64,000 bases of DNA from Piper betle. Lineage: Eukaryota; Streptophyta; Magnoliopsida; Piperales; Piperaceae. Below the pieces are notes generated by a model. That model saw only the letters and a list, made by a program, of their open reading frames with translations. It was not told the DNA's origin and ran no database searches. Shown one piece after another: positions 1-12,028 of the stretch. The position numbers and the translations under genes were made by a program. Each line of letters opens with the position of its first letter. Within the stretch, counting starts at the first letter, position 1. The stretch spans positions 1-64,000 of the forward strand of contig JAURVB010012443.1 of the NCBI GenBank assembly GCA_033002965.1. The letters run 5' to 3'.

Positions 1-478
1 CAAGGGGACCATGTCAACTGTTGTCGAAAAATTGCCCTTGGCCATAACCTTGTTAATGGGCATTTAACTATCTACCTACATTTTTCACTACGAAAAGCTG
101 AAGACATAACTCTTATGAATTTATCAGAGTAACATGGGCGAGGACCAGACAAGAAGCCATAAATACACAAAACCTCCACTAAGTTGAGATGTAAAAAATA
201 TTACTGGGCAACAAACAGTACCTTAAAAGAAACTCACCCACAAATCAATAAATATCTGAGAAAAGCATAATTAAAAAGTTAACTAATTTGTTGGGCAAAA
301 CTATTCCAATAAAAAAACCGTACCGTGAATTTTTAGTTGCACATCGTTTATACAGCAGAATTTAAAGCTCTGTTAAGATGACCTCATCTGGGGTACTATT
401 ACGTAGCCTAAAAACATTGCTAATATGGACGATAAGCTTTTTAAATGCTCGCTTAAAATAAAGGAATATAAAAGTCTC
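1..478. other. AT-rich flank, no gene seen
   Basis: No convincing coding region is visible on either strand. If the minus-strand exon at 479-568 is real, this stretch would be its 3' UTR and downstream flank. Confidence 0.3.
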
Positions 479-568
479 TCAAAGCCTATGCAACTCTCCA
501 GCGGAGGCAAACAATTCCTGTTTGTACCTCATTCCTCGCACCAACAGAGCATCATTGTAAAACTTGTA
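479..568 (-). CDS. possible terminal exon of an unidentified gene
   Basis: On the minus strand a CAG acceptor (rc of 569-571) is followed by 29 codons and a TGA. The peptide begins YKFYNDALLVRGMRY and ends GELHRL. Its composition is protein-like, with alternating charged and hydrophobic residues, and it reads like the helical C-terminus of a cytosolic protein. I do not recognise the family. No upstream exon could be confirmed between 569 and 850, and the acceptor has only a modest pyrimidine tract. It could be the last exon of a gene interrupted by the repeats to its right, a captured gene fragment, or chance. The plus-strand frame over the same bases shows no domain. Confidence 0.3.
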   Translation of the reverse strand, partial: YKFYNDALLVRGMRYKQELFASAGELHRL

Positions 569-849
569 CTGACCTTTTCACAGGGAGACAAGTACAATCA
601 ATATAGGAAAATTGGTTAGAGAAAGAAATAACCAAATAATCAGAACTATTCTCTCATTGCACAAACAAAAGGCCTTGCCGTAGATTATTGCCTGCTAATG
701 GCTTAACTACACACCCCAAATGCAAAAACCAGAGTATACTGGAACTTAATTAAAAATTTGGTTAGAGAATAATCTGGTCACATTGGCACCTAAAATGAGG
801 TAAAACTTCCGTACATTCTCAACATTTAATATCACTTAATCAATTTAAT

Positions 850-2955
850 AAAGTCATAAGTAAAGTGTTGAACCATATTAAGTAACTTAATTAATATTTT
901 AGTTTAATGTTTATTTAGTGAGTTTTAATCAATTCTAGGGTTTTAATCGAACGAGCTTGCTAAATGATTTTTTGAACGAGCTTAATAATGTTCAAATGTG
1001 TTGAAATTTAGCGAAATTGACCTATATATTCTAAAGTTCATAGGTAAATTTTACTATGACTGGCCCATGGGCCAATAAAGGGGAACACGGTCTATTAAGC
1101 TCGGCCATAAGGTGTTGGAATAGTGCTTCTAGGCTGGGCACAAAATTTGTAATTGTTCATTCATGGGTTAGATTCTAAATGAGCTTAGGTTAATAGGCCT
1201 AGTTATCAAACACACGGAGATTGAGCCTAATAAAAGCTAGGCTTAATTTACTTTGTAAATGGGCCTAAGTAAATTCTATCAGTTTAGTTACTGGATGAGC
1301 TATTTTTGGAGCTGTTTGGATCCTAATAAATTAGAAATTCATAAATAAAATTAGAAACCTACCCAAATAGCCACATAATTAATCATAGTGCTATTGAGAC
1401 ATAGGGTAAGGTGTGACCCAAGTTTCACTAAAATCCAACACTATAAACCTATTTTAAGGTAATTTACAACCAGAGTGAAAAATAAAGTTGGGTTGTCACC
1501 CTACATCTTTACATTTTTCGGGTAAACACATCCAAATCATATGTAGATGATTTTTACCCATTCTCAAAATTTATGTATTTCAAGTGGACACTTATTGGAG
1601 CATCATATATTGTTACCAGATATTATTAGCTTAAAATTGGTGGCTTATCATATAACACAATCACAGATCATGTTTATAGTCATAAACAATACAGGAAATT
1701 TAAGGTGTATTTATGAGTGATATTAATGATTATTTAGTAGTTTGATTAGGCTTAAAAGTTTACCAAGAACTCTTGAAATTACCATGAACATGACATGATG
1801 TGCATCAATAAATCGTACAAGGTTATTGAGTAAAAATTGGAGAAAGGGCATTTATGTCACTGTAACGGGTCCTCACTTTTTACCTTCATACATGTACATT
1901 CTAGGTCACGACAGGTAAAATACCCAACAAAAAGTTGTATATATGTATGTTATAAGTGCAAAAATAAGAATCGTGGAAATTTAATGTAAGAGTGCTAAGA
2001 TATGATTTTTATACTGAAATGGCGCATATCAATGACCTACGTACATCATAAAAAATATATCTATTTATTTACATGACCAATAAGATACATGAGTACTCAA
2101 AATGCTCCTAATAAGAATATATACATGCTAAAAATGTCATAAAAATGAAACGAGATAAAAATGAAGAGATAAATATTAAACAACGAGAAACAGAGGCAAC
2201 ACAAACCTGAAACTAATGAGGGAAGACCAAGGGGAGGCCCTTTGAGGCATCCAAGATCAAAACTTACCACCCTAGGAGGTTAGAAATATGGAGGAGGGTG
2301 ATTGGAGCTCTAAGGAGGAAGAAGAAAGCACAGGAGAGGAGAAGAAGGTTATTGGAGGTGAGGAGGGAACAAGAAATGTTGAAAAGGTGAATGAAAGGTG
2401 GGTTTATAGAAAAAAAGGTGTTGGCTTAATGATATCATAGGTATGGGTATCATACCTAAAGAGGTATGGGTGGGATAAGGAAGTATGGGTTGGCTTGGTG
2501 ATGTCATAAGTATGGGTATCATACCTAAAGAGGTATAAGTTGGATTAGATAAAGATGTATGAGTTGGGTTAGATAAAGAGGTATGGGTTGGATTAGCCAA
2601 AACTAAAAAGCTTAAGGTTTTTACCCTAAAGTGATCAAACTATATACAACTTTATCTAATCCCAAAGAGGATTATAACGGTCTAAAAGGCTATCAAATAC
2701 AATGCAAGCACACAAAAGCCATGTGAGGGAAACAATCCTAACGTCTAACTATATACGACTCGATTGAACCAAACATGAAAAAACCGGTGTACAACTTCCA
2801 AACAAGCATACCAAGTGTCGAAGGAGGCTAAGGCTGGGTAACTCATGTCATACCATACATGAATCATGGCAAGAAGGGCCGGACCCCACTAACCCAATTC
2901 AGGTAACAACCAAACCGACTGTAAAAACCCTCAGGTAGATAGCCCGGGTTTTACA
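850..2955 (-). repeat. diverged LTR-like repeat, copy 1 (minus orientation)
   Basis: This stretch matches 4630-6893 in scattered but collinear blocks: a 'ctggcccatg' block near 1060, the GTGTTGGAATAGTG block near 1110, and a 'cggaccccactaaccca' block near 2880. Both copies end in TTTTACA after a 'gtaa(c)accaaac' block. That end is the reverse complement of the TGTAAAA start of the large-LTR family elsewhere in the window, so I read it as an old minus-oriented LTR. The left border is not resolved. Short reading frames inside it have no domain. Confidence 0.5.
2400..2600. repeat. degenerate short tandem repeats
   Basis: Two copies of a block containing GTATGGGTATCATACCTAAA (about 2443 and 2512) are followed by several diverged units of the form 'gataaagaggtatgggttgg'. 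The minus-strand reading frame over it (NPTHTSLS-like repeats) is a by-product of this periodicity. Confidence 0.6.
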
Positions 2956-3420
2956 GGTAAATTTTGACAAACTCCGACAGATGACAATGTTGGAAAAACT
3001 AAACAAAAGATGGAAGGATGATAGTAATACGATTTGAAATTCAGCCCTCTAAGAGAAGAGACTTAAGATGAACACGTCATACAATGCATGCAAAATCATA
3101 CTACATAGGATGAATCTTAAACTTAAAGTTCCTACATGAGCACTTCGAGCCACAACAAAGGAAGCACCTCCCCTGTGACTAAGACGATGAATTTAAACTA
3201 CAATGATCACTCCTAGCTTCACGAAGGCACCGCCCTAATGCAGCTAAGAGATTGAGTACTTGAAAGATATTGTCATGTGTACCAGTTCTTATACTTAGTT
3301 TTAGTGATTAGATTAGGTGACTTATTTCTTAATGCGGGTGAGTGCAATAACATAAGCATTAGGTCATGGTTACTCATACTACATACCCCACAAGGAAAAA
3401 TTAAACACTAAAGTATCATC
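2956..3420. other. unannotated repeat-derived spacer
   Basis: This stretch lies between the two LTR-like copies. I see no coding region, primer site or clear repeat border. Confidence 0.3.
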
Positions 3421-5951
3421 GAATGTTAGGGCATTATACCCTAACACTCGATCTTCACATAGGTTCATTGTGTGGTATGGCCTATAAGCTCATTCAGCGC
3501 GCGTTTCTCTGCATTCACACAAAATTGCAATCAAATATATTTTGTGTACCTGAGATAGTTCATCGTTATGTTCCAGGACTTTGAGGTTTATAAACCCTGC
3601 ATACGATGGTTAACCTTTGCCCCAAAGTTTATTCACTCCATAATAATATAATAAAATAAAATAGTAAACACAAATGCACAACCATCATGCCATAAAACCC
3701 AATCCAACATACATAGTTCATAATCAAGTTTGGGGTGGTGTCATGCTCACAAATACAGTTATCCAACAAAAGAAAACAAGTTTGGGCCCCCCGCCATCAC
3801 CACTGAGCTGCTGATCCTCGCACATAGGTCGGCCAATGTCACGTACTTCAGCTACATAGATTTAAGAAAAATATCATTAATAAAACAAGTTTGAATACCG
3901 GTCTGAAATAATTATTAGTCAAAAAATACTGGCAGAAGGGTATTCTATTATCCATGAGAACTTAGAAACTTCAGAAAGTCTCACATAGCTGCAAGAAAGG
4001 ATAACTTATTATATACGTTGGAGCACATGCAGGATAAATTCATATACATATATAAAAACTACGTCCTCACAACCTCCATATATCACCCACTACAATATTC
4101 AAATGGCAAAAGAAAAGTTAAGTTAGTGCTACAAATTTTATAAATATATTGTGTTATGCAATACCCTCATACATTGTATTACTTCATAGTTTAAAGGAGT
4201 AGTAGTGTGATCCATATGATTTGTACAATCTCTCATGTTCATAAAACCGTAAACCTTCGTATACTTATATAGGAAGCATGGGTAGAGACATGAATAATAC
4301 TTTTTGGATTTTATCTTTTGAAAACCATCAAAGTATCTCAAACTTGAAGATTATTAAACTTATGGAAAACTAGGCTAAATAGCCCAACATCAAAAGGATC
4401 ATATAAAACCCTGCCAACGACGTCCTACATGTAAAACATGGTTAAATTGGATACTTGGGAGTCAAGCAGAGATGAAGCAAAGGGATAGACTTACAGACCT
4501 GGATGAGTAAAGCTCTGTGTTCTAAATCAACGAGCTCGATTTGCTTAGCCTAGCACAAAGATGGAACCCAATTCGAATCACATTGGCATGCATATCGAGG
4601 CAAAGGCTCCATAGATGCATAACACATAAGACACTTAATTACCTTAATTACTTACTTATTGAAGTATTCAATCTCATCAAGTAACTTAATTAGAGTTTAA
4701 GATTACATGTATACTTAGTCAGAAAATTTCAAACTTAGGGTTTAATTGAATAGACTTAACTAAACGATTTTTTTGGAAGGGCCAAACTACATCCAAATAG
4801 GCTAAAATTTGGACCAGTGGGCCCTTACACTCTAAGGTTTGGGTGGAAATTTAACTAAGTGCTGGCCCATGAGCGAACATTGTAAACAAGGCCCACTAAG
4901 ATCAGGTTAAGGTTATGGGAACAGTGTTCCTGAGCATTGCACTAATTTTGTTAAGGGTTGTTCATAGGCTTGGAGACTTCAAAGGGAACATGGTAAATGG
5001 TTCTATTTAGCAAACACCATGGACTTGAATCTAGTAACATTTCAGATCCAACCTCCAAGGGTTTGGGCCAAAGTGCACTTAGAAGCAGAAGGTATTGTCT
5101 AGGTAATTTCTGGAGATGGCTAGACCGATTGGGCTTGGAGGAGCTGGCTAGACCAATTGGGCTTGAGAAAATCCTAATGCAAGATATATGAAGCCAAATG
5201 TTCCCAAATTATAATAGGATGTTAGAGAGACACAACCTAAAGTGTGGGAGAAATTTCAAAAAATTCATCACCATTTGACTAGGGTTTCGGACTGTACATC
5301 CAGAGTTAGGGAACTAGGGTTTCACCCTATGTTTCTACACACTTCAGAAAACTGATTAATCTAAACATCTAAATCACTTTTAATTAGTGCTAAAACTTAC
5401 AGGTTTCTAGTAGATAATTATGATTTTACAGATTTTATTAACTACTTTTAGTTAGCTCACCACGGAGAAAAATCATGGAGCATGGCAAGACATATAGACA
5501 TCACAGCAACCATACCAAGTAATTAGAAGTTTGATTGTGTCCTTTAAGTGGTTATTTTGGTGTGTTAACTTTATACGATAAATCCCACACATAGATCTAC
5601 ATGCATGCAAAATATTCATGAAAAAAGAAACTTATATTAGGGTGGAAAAATTGGTGAAAAGGGCGGCCAGTGACCATAAAAGCTGTAACCTTTCGCTAAT
5701 TTTGACACTCATATATTAGCATGTAAGCCATAACAGATGAAGTGATAATGAAATAGTCATAGATCTATGTCTTGTGAACTCAACAAGACTAGAATCATGT
5801 AGAAAGACAACCTACAATATGAGATATAATTTTTACACTAAAACAATGCATGCATGTAACCAAAGTTCAATAAAAACTCATAATTATTTTTATATAGATT
5901 AAAATGATATGATTTTAAATCCTACATACTCCTAACAAACATGTATACATG

Positions 5952-6016
<65 letters not shown>

Positions 6017-6893
6017 ATGCATGGTCAGCAACATGCAATGGTGCAAACGGGTAAAAGGAGACAACTATACCTCAAGGGAACACAAAGAGAGGTCTCTGCC
6101 TACCCCAAGACCTATGACCTTAGGGGAAAGGATAGGCTTGAAGAGGGCCTAGGAAAGGTTGGGAAGAGCTGGCAGGGGTGAAGAGATGCCAAGAACAAAG
6201 GGGGGAGTTGGAGCACAAGAGGTGGAAACGTGGAAAATAGAGGACAAAAGGGGGATTTATAGAAGTGGGAAACAGGTTTGGCGTAATGGCGCTCTCCTCG
6301 CTGGCCACCGGAAAGTTAACCCCAATAACGCATGACACGTGCCACAAGGGACAGAAATAGGGTCAAACCTAGTCGCAAGGGCGCTAGTACAACACCTTTG
6401 CACTAGGAGAGAAAGGGGCGAATTTCAAATTTTGGGTGCAAGGGCGTTGTGCCAGCACCTTTGCACTAAAACTTGAAACCCTAACCCAAACAAGGTTGGC
6501 ACAAGGGCATTGAAAGAGCTTCATTGTGCCAAGTGCAAGTTGCGCGCAATTAGGGTTTCCACTCTAAGGCGACTGCGGTGACCTTGGGAACAGCACCACA
6601 GGTCCTGCAGGTGCTAAGATCAATCGAAAAAGTTCCAAACATGCGACAAACACATTCTACACTCACGATAGACATTGTCTCAATATCTAACTAGACCCAA
6701 CTCGATCGAACCAAAAAGAGAAAAGTTAGGCACATAGCGTCTAACGGGAGTATTGAAGCCAAAAGAGGCTAGAGCTGGCAAACACATACCATATCATAAT
6801 CGAATCATGGCAGAAAGGTCGAACCCCACATACCCAATTTGGGTAACTACCAAATCGACACAAAAACCTCATGCAAATGGCTCCAGTTTTACA
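3420..6893 (-). repeat. diverged LTR-like repeat, copy 2 (minus orientation)
   Basis: The part from about 3980 to 4500 aligns with 12450-12920 inside the solo LTR at 12029-15049. Shared blocks include the 'catattcatac' region, 'cctca-catct-ccatat-caccc-cta', a 'gtcctac-t-taaaaca' block and 'agtcaagcagag'. The part from 4630 to 6893 aligns with copy 1 and ends in TTTTACA. The whole therefore looks like one old minus-oriented LTR of about 3.4 kb. The left end is approximate because no TGTAAC start is preserved. No coding capacity is seen. Confidence 0.5.
5954..6013. repeat. (TA)n microsatellite
   Basis: An uninterrupted AT dinucleotide run of about 60 bases inside LTR-like copy 2. Confidence 0.95.
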
Positions 6894-8500
6894 TACTAGG
6901 CTACAAATTCTAATTAGTTCTACTAACTAATGATTTAAAACAATGTCGATCAATCAAATTTAAATCATTCTCCTATATTTTCATCTAACTATTCAATTAG
7001 TTGTTCATCTAAGCTATGAAAGCCTAACGCATTTTGTATGGAAATGTAAGTATTAAAAACCTCTTTAAATAATTATAATGTGCAACAAACTAATTATTAA
7101 TTGTTTTGTATAAAAATAAATTCTGCTAACATAAGGACAACATAATTAATGAAAAATAATTTTAACAATTATGATGTTAATAATATATATATAAAAATAT
7201 ATGTTATTACAGTGGGTACCAAAAGGACAGTCATCATAGTCTGATTGACTGGAAAAATCGTAAACTAATGATATTGAGATTTTCAAAGTTTATTGTTAAC
7301 TAAAATGTAAAATTGATTAAACCTAAAATACATGAACCATAGGAGTTGAACTTTTTAGGGTAATATTTAATTTGTCCAGTGCTTAAAAACTTACTAGGCA
7401 TAGAAGAGAGATGAAGGAAAAATGGAAATATTGTGATTGTATGAATGAGGTATTATTTTTTGAAAAAAAAGATGTGTTTATGACAGAAAAATGATTGTAG
7501 AATACAATAAATGTAGAATATAATGAATATACATTCAACTCATCTGGATTGATTGTATTTGACCCAGATGATTGGGATTTTGACCTTAGATGACCAACTT
7601 GTTGGCCAAAGCTAATTAAAGAGACCTCAACAATACTTTATCTAATGTCGAACCGATACTCACCCTTAGGCACTGTGAAAAGAGTGCTAATGGAGTGAGT
7701 TGGTCAAGTTTTGTCATGCTTAAACCCTCTTTGTAAAATAATTAGAGTCAATCTTAATAAGCTTCGAGGCAGGGAGTGGAACCCAAACTATTGGCCGCTT
7801 GAGTCGAGCTTGATTGAGCTATTTTTAACTGTTTGGTAAACAATGTGATGCATAACAACAGGAGAATTTTACTTTAGAAATAAGTATGGTGAAAATAGTA
7901 TAGTTCTTAAATCATTTATGAATCGAACATAATTAGCACGAATTGACCTACTTAAACAATGATTTTTAAGGATTCATGCAGAAGTATATATCATCATCAG
8001 TATCATTACTACAATTATTTTACTCAAACCTTTGTGGAAGCTTAGTTGAATCGGTAATTTACCCCATATCTCTTACTATATTATACAATTATAATTAGTT
8101 TAGCTTTCCTAATTCATCGTTTACCATTTTTCTTCCCAAATCCAAAGTACTAATTATTAAACTGGATTCAGTTTTTCATATTAAAATACTAAAAATAATT
8201 AATATTAAATTACAATGTTTTTTCTGACCATGGCTCTGACTCATTTTCAAAACAAATTTGGATAAGAAAAGATACTAGAAGAAGAAACATTCCAACGGAT
8301 GGTACCTGAATTAAAATGGCCATGATTGCATTTTTCAAAATCCTTACTTGCATTTCTCTCCCAAGAATTCTTATTTGCTATTTCTGTAGCTAGAAGAGTG
8401 AAATAGGCTGTAAAGGTAGCTCATTAGATAGAAGAATCTTATTTCCATCCATTCAATTTTTAGTTCTGTTTCAGACATCAATTGGTCAATGACATACATT
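6894..8500. other. AT-rich intergenic region
   Basis: I see no reading frame, splice-linked exon, terminal inverted repeat or LTR border. It lies downstream of the minus-strand gene ending at 8795, so the right edge may include its 3' UTR and polyadenylation region. Confidence 0.4.
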
Positions 8501-8794
8501 AGTAAGCGCCAACAAATATAACAGAATTGTATTCTATTTCCACACTCGCAGCAATATAATTAGAGAGGCATCCATCTCTCCCAAAACAGTAATAATACTA
8601 GCACACCAAAACATATCACAGAATTAACAATTTTACATATCCCGCTGCTGGATCAGAATGCCAAGAATTTGATGCTGCTGTGCTACAATACTGCTCACCT
8701 TCTGATCTACTAGTAGCAAGAATATTGAGCACCAATCAGAACGGATTTAATGTAACTCAAACCAAAGGCTCAAAATGTTTGCAGTTGTCTATCA

Positions 8795-10757
8795 TCATTT
8801 GTTGACATCTACCTCATCTTCAAAGCTCAGGTTCAGCGTCTGGAGCTTGAAACCTGAGCCTTGAATGATCTCAACCAAATTGGAAGCTACACCAGTTGCC
8901 TGCACTGTAGTCTGTTTGGTCAACTGCAGAAAAAGAGCTTCAGTACCTTCCACCACTTCCTAATTCAAAAGTGCAAAACTACAGCAGATGCAGTAATTTT
9001 GCACGTAGATCTCCCTCACAGAAAACCAAACAAATGAAAGCAAGAATCAAGAATGTTGCATGGATATAAAAAACAATAAAACACACAGGCCTTCAAAGCA
9101 AACCAGGTATGCAAAATTATCTGCATCTAATTCAGACAGAAGCACAATGAGCAAAAAGAAAAAAACAACAAAACAGATGTGTTTGTCAATTTATAATGAC
9201 CAATAGTCAGGCCCATATAATGGGGTAAAAAAATGGAGAACCTAATGTAAAGTCATTTGCTGCAACTGACACCTTGTGTAAATAGAAAAAAATAAAATGG
9301 GCACTGAAACCAGGTTAATTTAATTTCTATAATGCACTTCATACGGTTCTCAACATGGAAGAATTTCAGGGCCAATTTTTAGGAAAACACCTATCAAAAA
9401 CTTCTTGCCATCACATTTCAATGCCTCTAATCTTAGTATAGCAACTACAAATCATAGGACAGCGAGTAACAGGGAAAAGTTCAAGCAAATGATCAAAGTT
9501 CGGAGTCATCAATGTTGTTATCTAGGTCATGAGTTCGAATTGTCCTAGTTTGCCATCACATGGAAGATACAATTCACACTGCAATCCTCATTTGTCTCTA
9601 ACAGCACTAGAAACAACCTTTGGCTGACTTGAAACCAAAATCAATGGAAATAGCCCGGCAAACTCACCTCCACAGTAGCAATACCCTCAAGGACCCTAAC
9701 ATCAAGATCACTGATTCCTTCAACCTCCTGCTCAGTAACATGGGAGCAATGAATCACAAGTATTATCTTGCGCATAATTATGAACATTATGTAGTTCGTG
9801 TCGTCAATTGAGTGAGAACCAAACCTTCAAGGCGTTGGTGACAATAGGAATGGAGGAATCATCAATTGTTCCCTCGGCCTACATAATACATGAAGTGGAA
9901 GATATTATCAAAGGGGATGAAAATCTTGATAATCATAAGCAATTGAACCAGATCACAATAACAAGGGAAGTGTTCTGATGGGTACACAATTTAAAATAGT
10001 CAACCTCACCAATACATATTTATATTTAATGTATTTTATATCATATAAAAATAATATTAAGTTAATTATTTTGCGTGCAAATTAAGTATAAATAATTTAG
10101 ATGTGAGCCCAAAATAATCGTGATCACATGGGAGAGCAAAAGAGTGACCTCTCAAACTTGAGAGGCAATCACATTAATTTCAACAAAAAAATACATTAAA
10201 TATGTACAATATTCTTATGAAAAATATTAACTATATAAAACTTTTGTAATAAAATTGACACTTTAAAATGTTCATGTCATTTACAGTCTTGCTTTCTCAT
10301 GGGAGCCGAACAGACCGTAACGATGAAAGGGTTGACGGAAGACAGAGCAAGATAAATTTGAGCACAACGAATTGAGTAAAACGAAAATTACTTGGAAGCT
10401 GTCAAATGGGTAAATAAATGATGGAAGTACCAGGAAGAACATGGTAAGCATATCGGAAGGAGAGACGGGAAGGGAGAGGGACTGCTCTGCCCCCAAAGCT
10501 TCCGGAGAATCCTCACTCGTCTCCGTCTGGTCGGAGGCGAGAGCCCTCCTCCTCCACGACGCTGCGGCGACGGGCCTTCCAAGTGGCCTGCAACGGTCCA
10601 AGGGCAACGCAGCAAGTAGGTTCGAGCGGGGAAGAGGAGGAGGAGGAGGAGGAGTGTGGGAGGAGAAGGAAGTGGGAAGGGAGGAGAAGAGAACGGACGG
10701 AAAATTGGGACGAGTAGAAGAAGGAAGAAGAGTGGCGAAGGAAGCAGGGGCTGCCAT
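8795..10757 (-). CDS. plastid-targeted small protein with a cysteine-less HMA-like domain (4 exons)
   Basis: Exons on the minus strand are 10757-10431, 9878-9825, 9727-9668 and 8923-8795. All introns are GT-AG and phase 0, and the product is 189 residues. Residues 1 to about 75 are rich in Ser, Pro, Ala and Arg with few acidic residues, as in a chloroplast transit peptide. An acidic linker (SDQTETSEDSPEALG) follows. From about residue 100 the order beta-alpha-beta-beta-alpha-beta fits a ferredoxin-like heavy-metal-associated (HMA) fold: MLTMFFLAEGT, SIPIVTNALK, DLDVRVLEGIATVEL, TTVQATG, ASNLVEIIQGSGF, KLQTLNLSFED. The loop that carries MxCxxC in HMA proteins reads FFLAEGT, so metal binding is unlikely. 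I chose the ATG at 10757 for its AAAATGGCAGCC context; an in-frame ATG at 10793 would add 12 residues. The exon joins are inferred. I do not know the gene name; chloroplast NDH-assembly factors of similar size are one comparison to test. Confidence 0.8.
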
Positions 10758-10793
10758 TTTTGTAAATGGGGAAGGAAGAAGACGATAAGCCAA

Positions 10794-11243
10794 TTATAAC
10801 TTTTATGGCTCGTAATTCATTTCCGCCTACCGTCAATTGGACACGGTCTATAAGTTTTTCTGCCTAGGCGTGGCAATCGAACGGGTACGAACAATATGGT
10901 TAATTCTAACGGCGTCCTTTATAAAGAGTACAACGGGTAGTGTTACACCGTCTCTAAATGATATACTCTCTTAAAGGAGATGCATCGTTCCTCCATAACA
11001 CTAAGTTGTCTACGGGTGCATAACATCTTGTTCCTAATAAATATATCAATAATATTTTTTAAAATATATCTGTATAATGTTTTTTCAAAATTTAACCATC
11101 TTAAAAGATATAAATAACCATGAGGTATTTATTATATTATATATAATTTATTTTTAATTCGTTATAATTTGATTATTTAATTTTTTTATAATGTAAAGTA
11201 TTTATCTTTTTATAAGGGTGTATCCCATCTCAACTTATAAATA
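10794..11243. other. promoter-side intergenic region of the HMA-like gene
   Basis: This is the upstream flank of the minus-strand gene, AT-rich beyond 11020. No promoter element can be called with confidence. An old LTR starts at 11244. Confidence 0.4.
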
Positions 11244-11511
11244 TGTCACAAAATCCGGTTCACGCTTGCGAATTGATCTGGAATGTAATTAGTCTCGATT
11301 AGGTTGGTTAACCCGAAAATCGTTATGTATGGATAAAAATACAGAACCCTTTAACATAATACTATATAGATGACATGTCAATTAATTCACATACTAAAAT
11401 AATTTCGATAAAAATCAATAAAATTTTCTGAATTAAAATTGATAGAGCGTCTCTTAAAAGTGCAATTAAAGGCCATCTTGTCAAATCGACATGTACAAGC
11501 ATGTGTGTATA

Positions 11512-11580
11512 TATATAGCAGATTAGAATATTGTGTGAATGAAAATATATGATATATAGGTAGGTATGTATGTATGTATC

Positions 11581-11624
<44 letters not shown>

Positions 11625-11675
11625 CATACCTATATATCATACATTTTCATTCACACAACATTCTAATATGCTATA
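11512..11675. repeat. fold-back inverted repeat (hairpin) with a TA-rich centre
   Basis: The left arm (from about 11512) and right arm (to about 11675) are near-perfect reverse complements over roughly 65 bases. Matching blocks include GAATGAAAATATATGATATA on the left against TATATCATACATTTTCATTC on the right. The arms are joined by a TATATA core and a few mismatches. The sister LTRs at 33040-33140 and 47310-47390 carry this segment only once. Confidence 0.85.
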
Positions 11676-12028
11676 TAATCATTTTTAAGTTTAGGTCTCA
11701 ACCCATCTGTGCATTCTATTTACTTTTCCCATCAAATTCTAGGTCTTGATCCACTTGTTGTATATATTTAATATCTCAATATATTTACTAAAATATATAT
11801 ATTAACATGTCATCATCAAAAAATTTTCTACTGAAGCAAATATCATTTCACATCATATTATCATACCTTCCATTTCTTCACATCATTCTCAATATAATAA
11901 CAATATAAACAAAATCTTAACATTCTATCGTCTGACATGTTTATGTAAGAGACATCACTGCTCCTCTATCTAAGCTGGTATATCCAACTCATGATTATCA
12001 CCTACATATATTATAAAAACATGTCAGT

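Noticed and set aside
2349..2600. 83-codon minus-strand frame with repeated NPTHTSL motif
   Set aside because: Created by short tandem DNA repeats in a diverged LTR-like copy; no start context or homology.
10441..10788. 115-codon plus-strand frame
   Set aside because: Antisense shadow of exon 1 of the HMA-like gene, whose splice phases and transit-like N-terminus support the minus strand.
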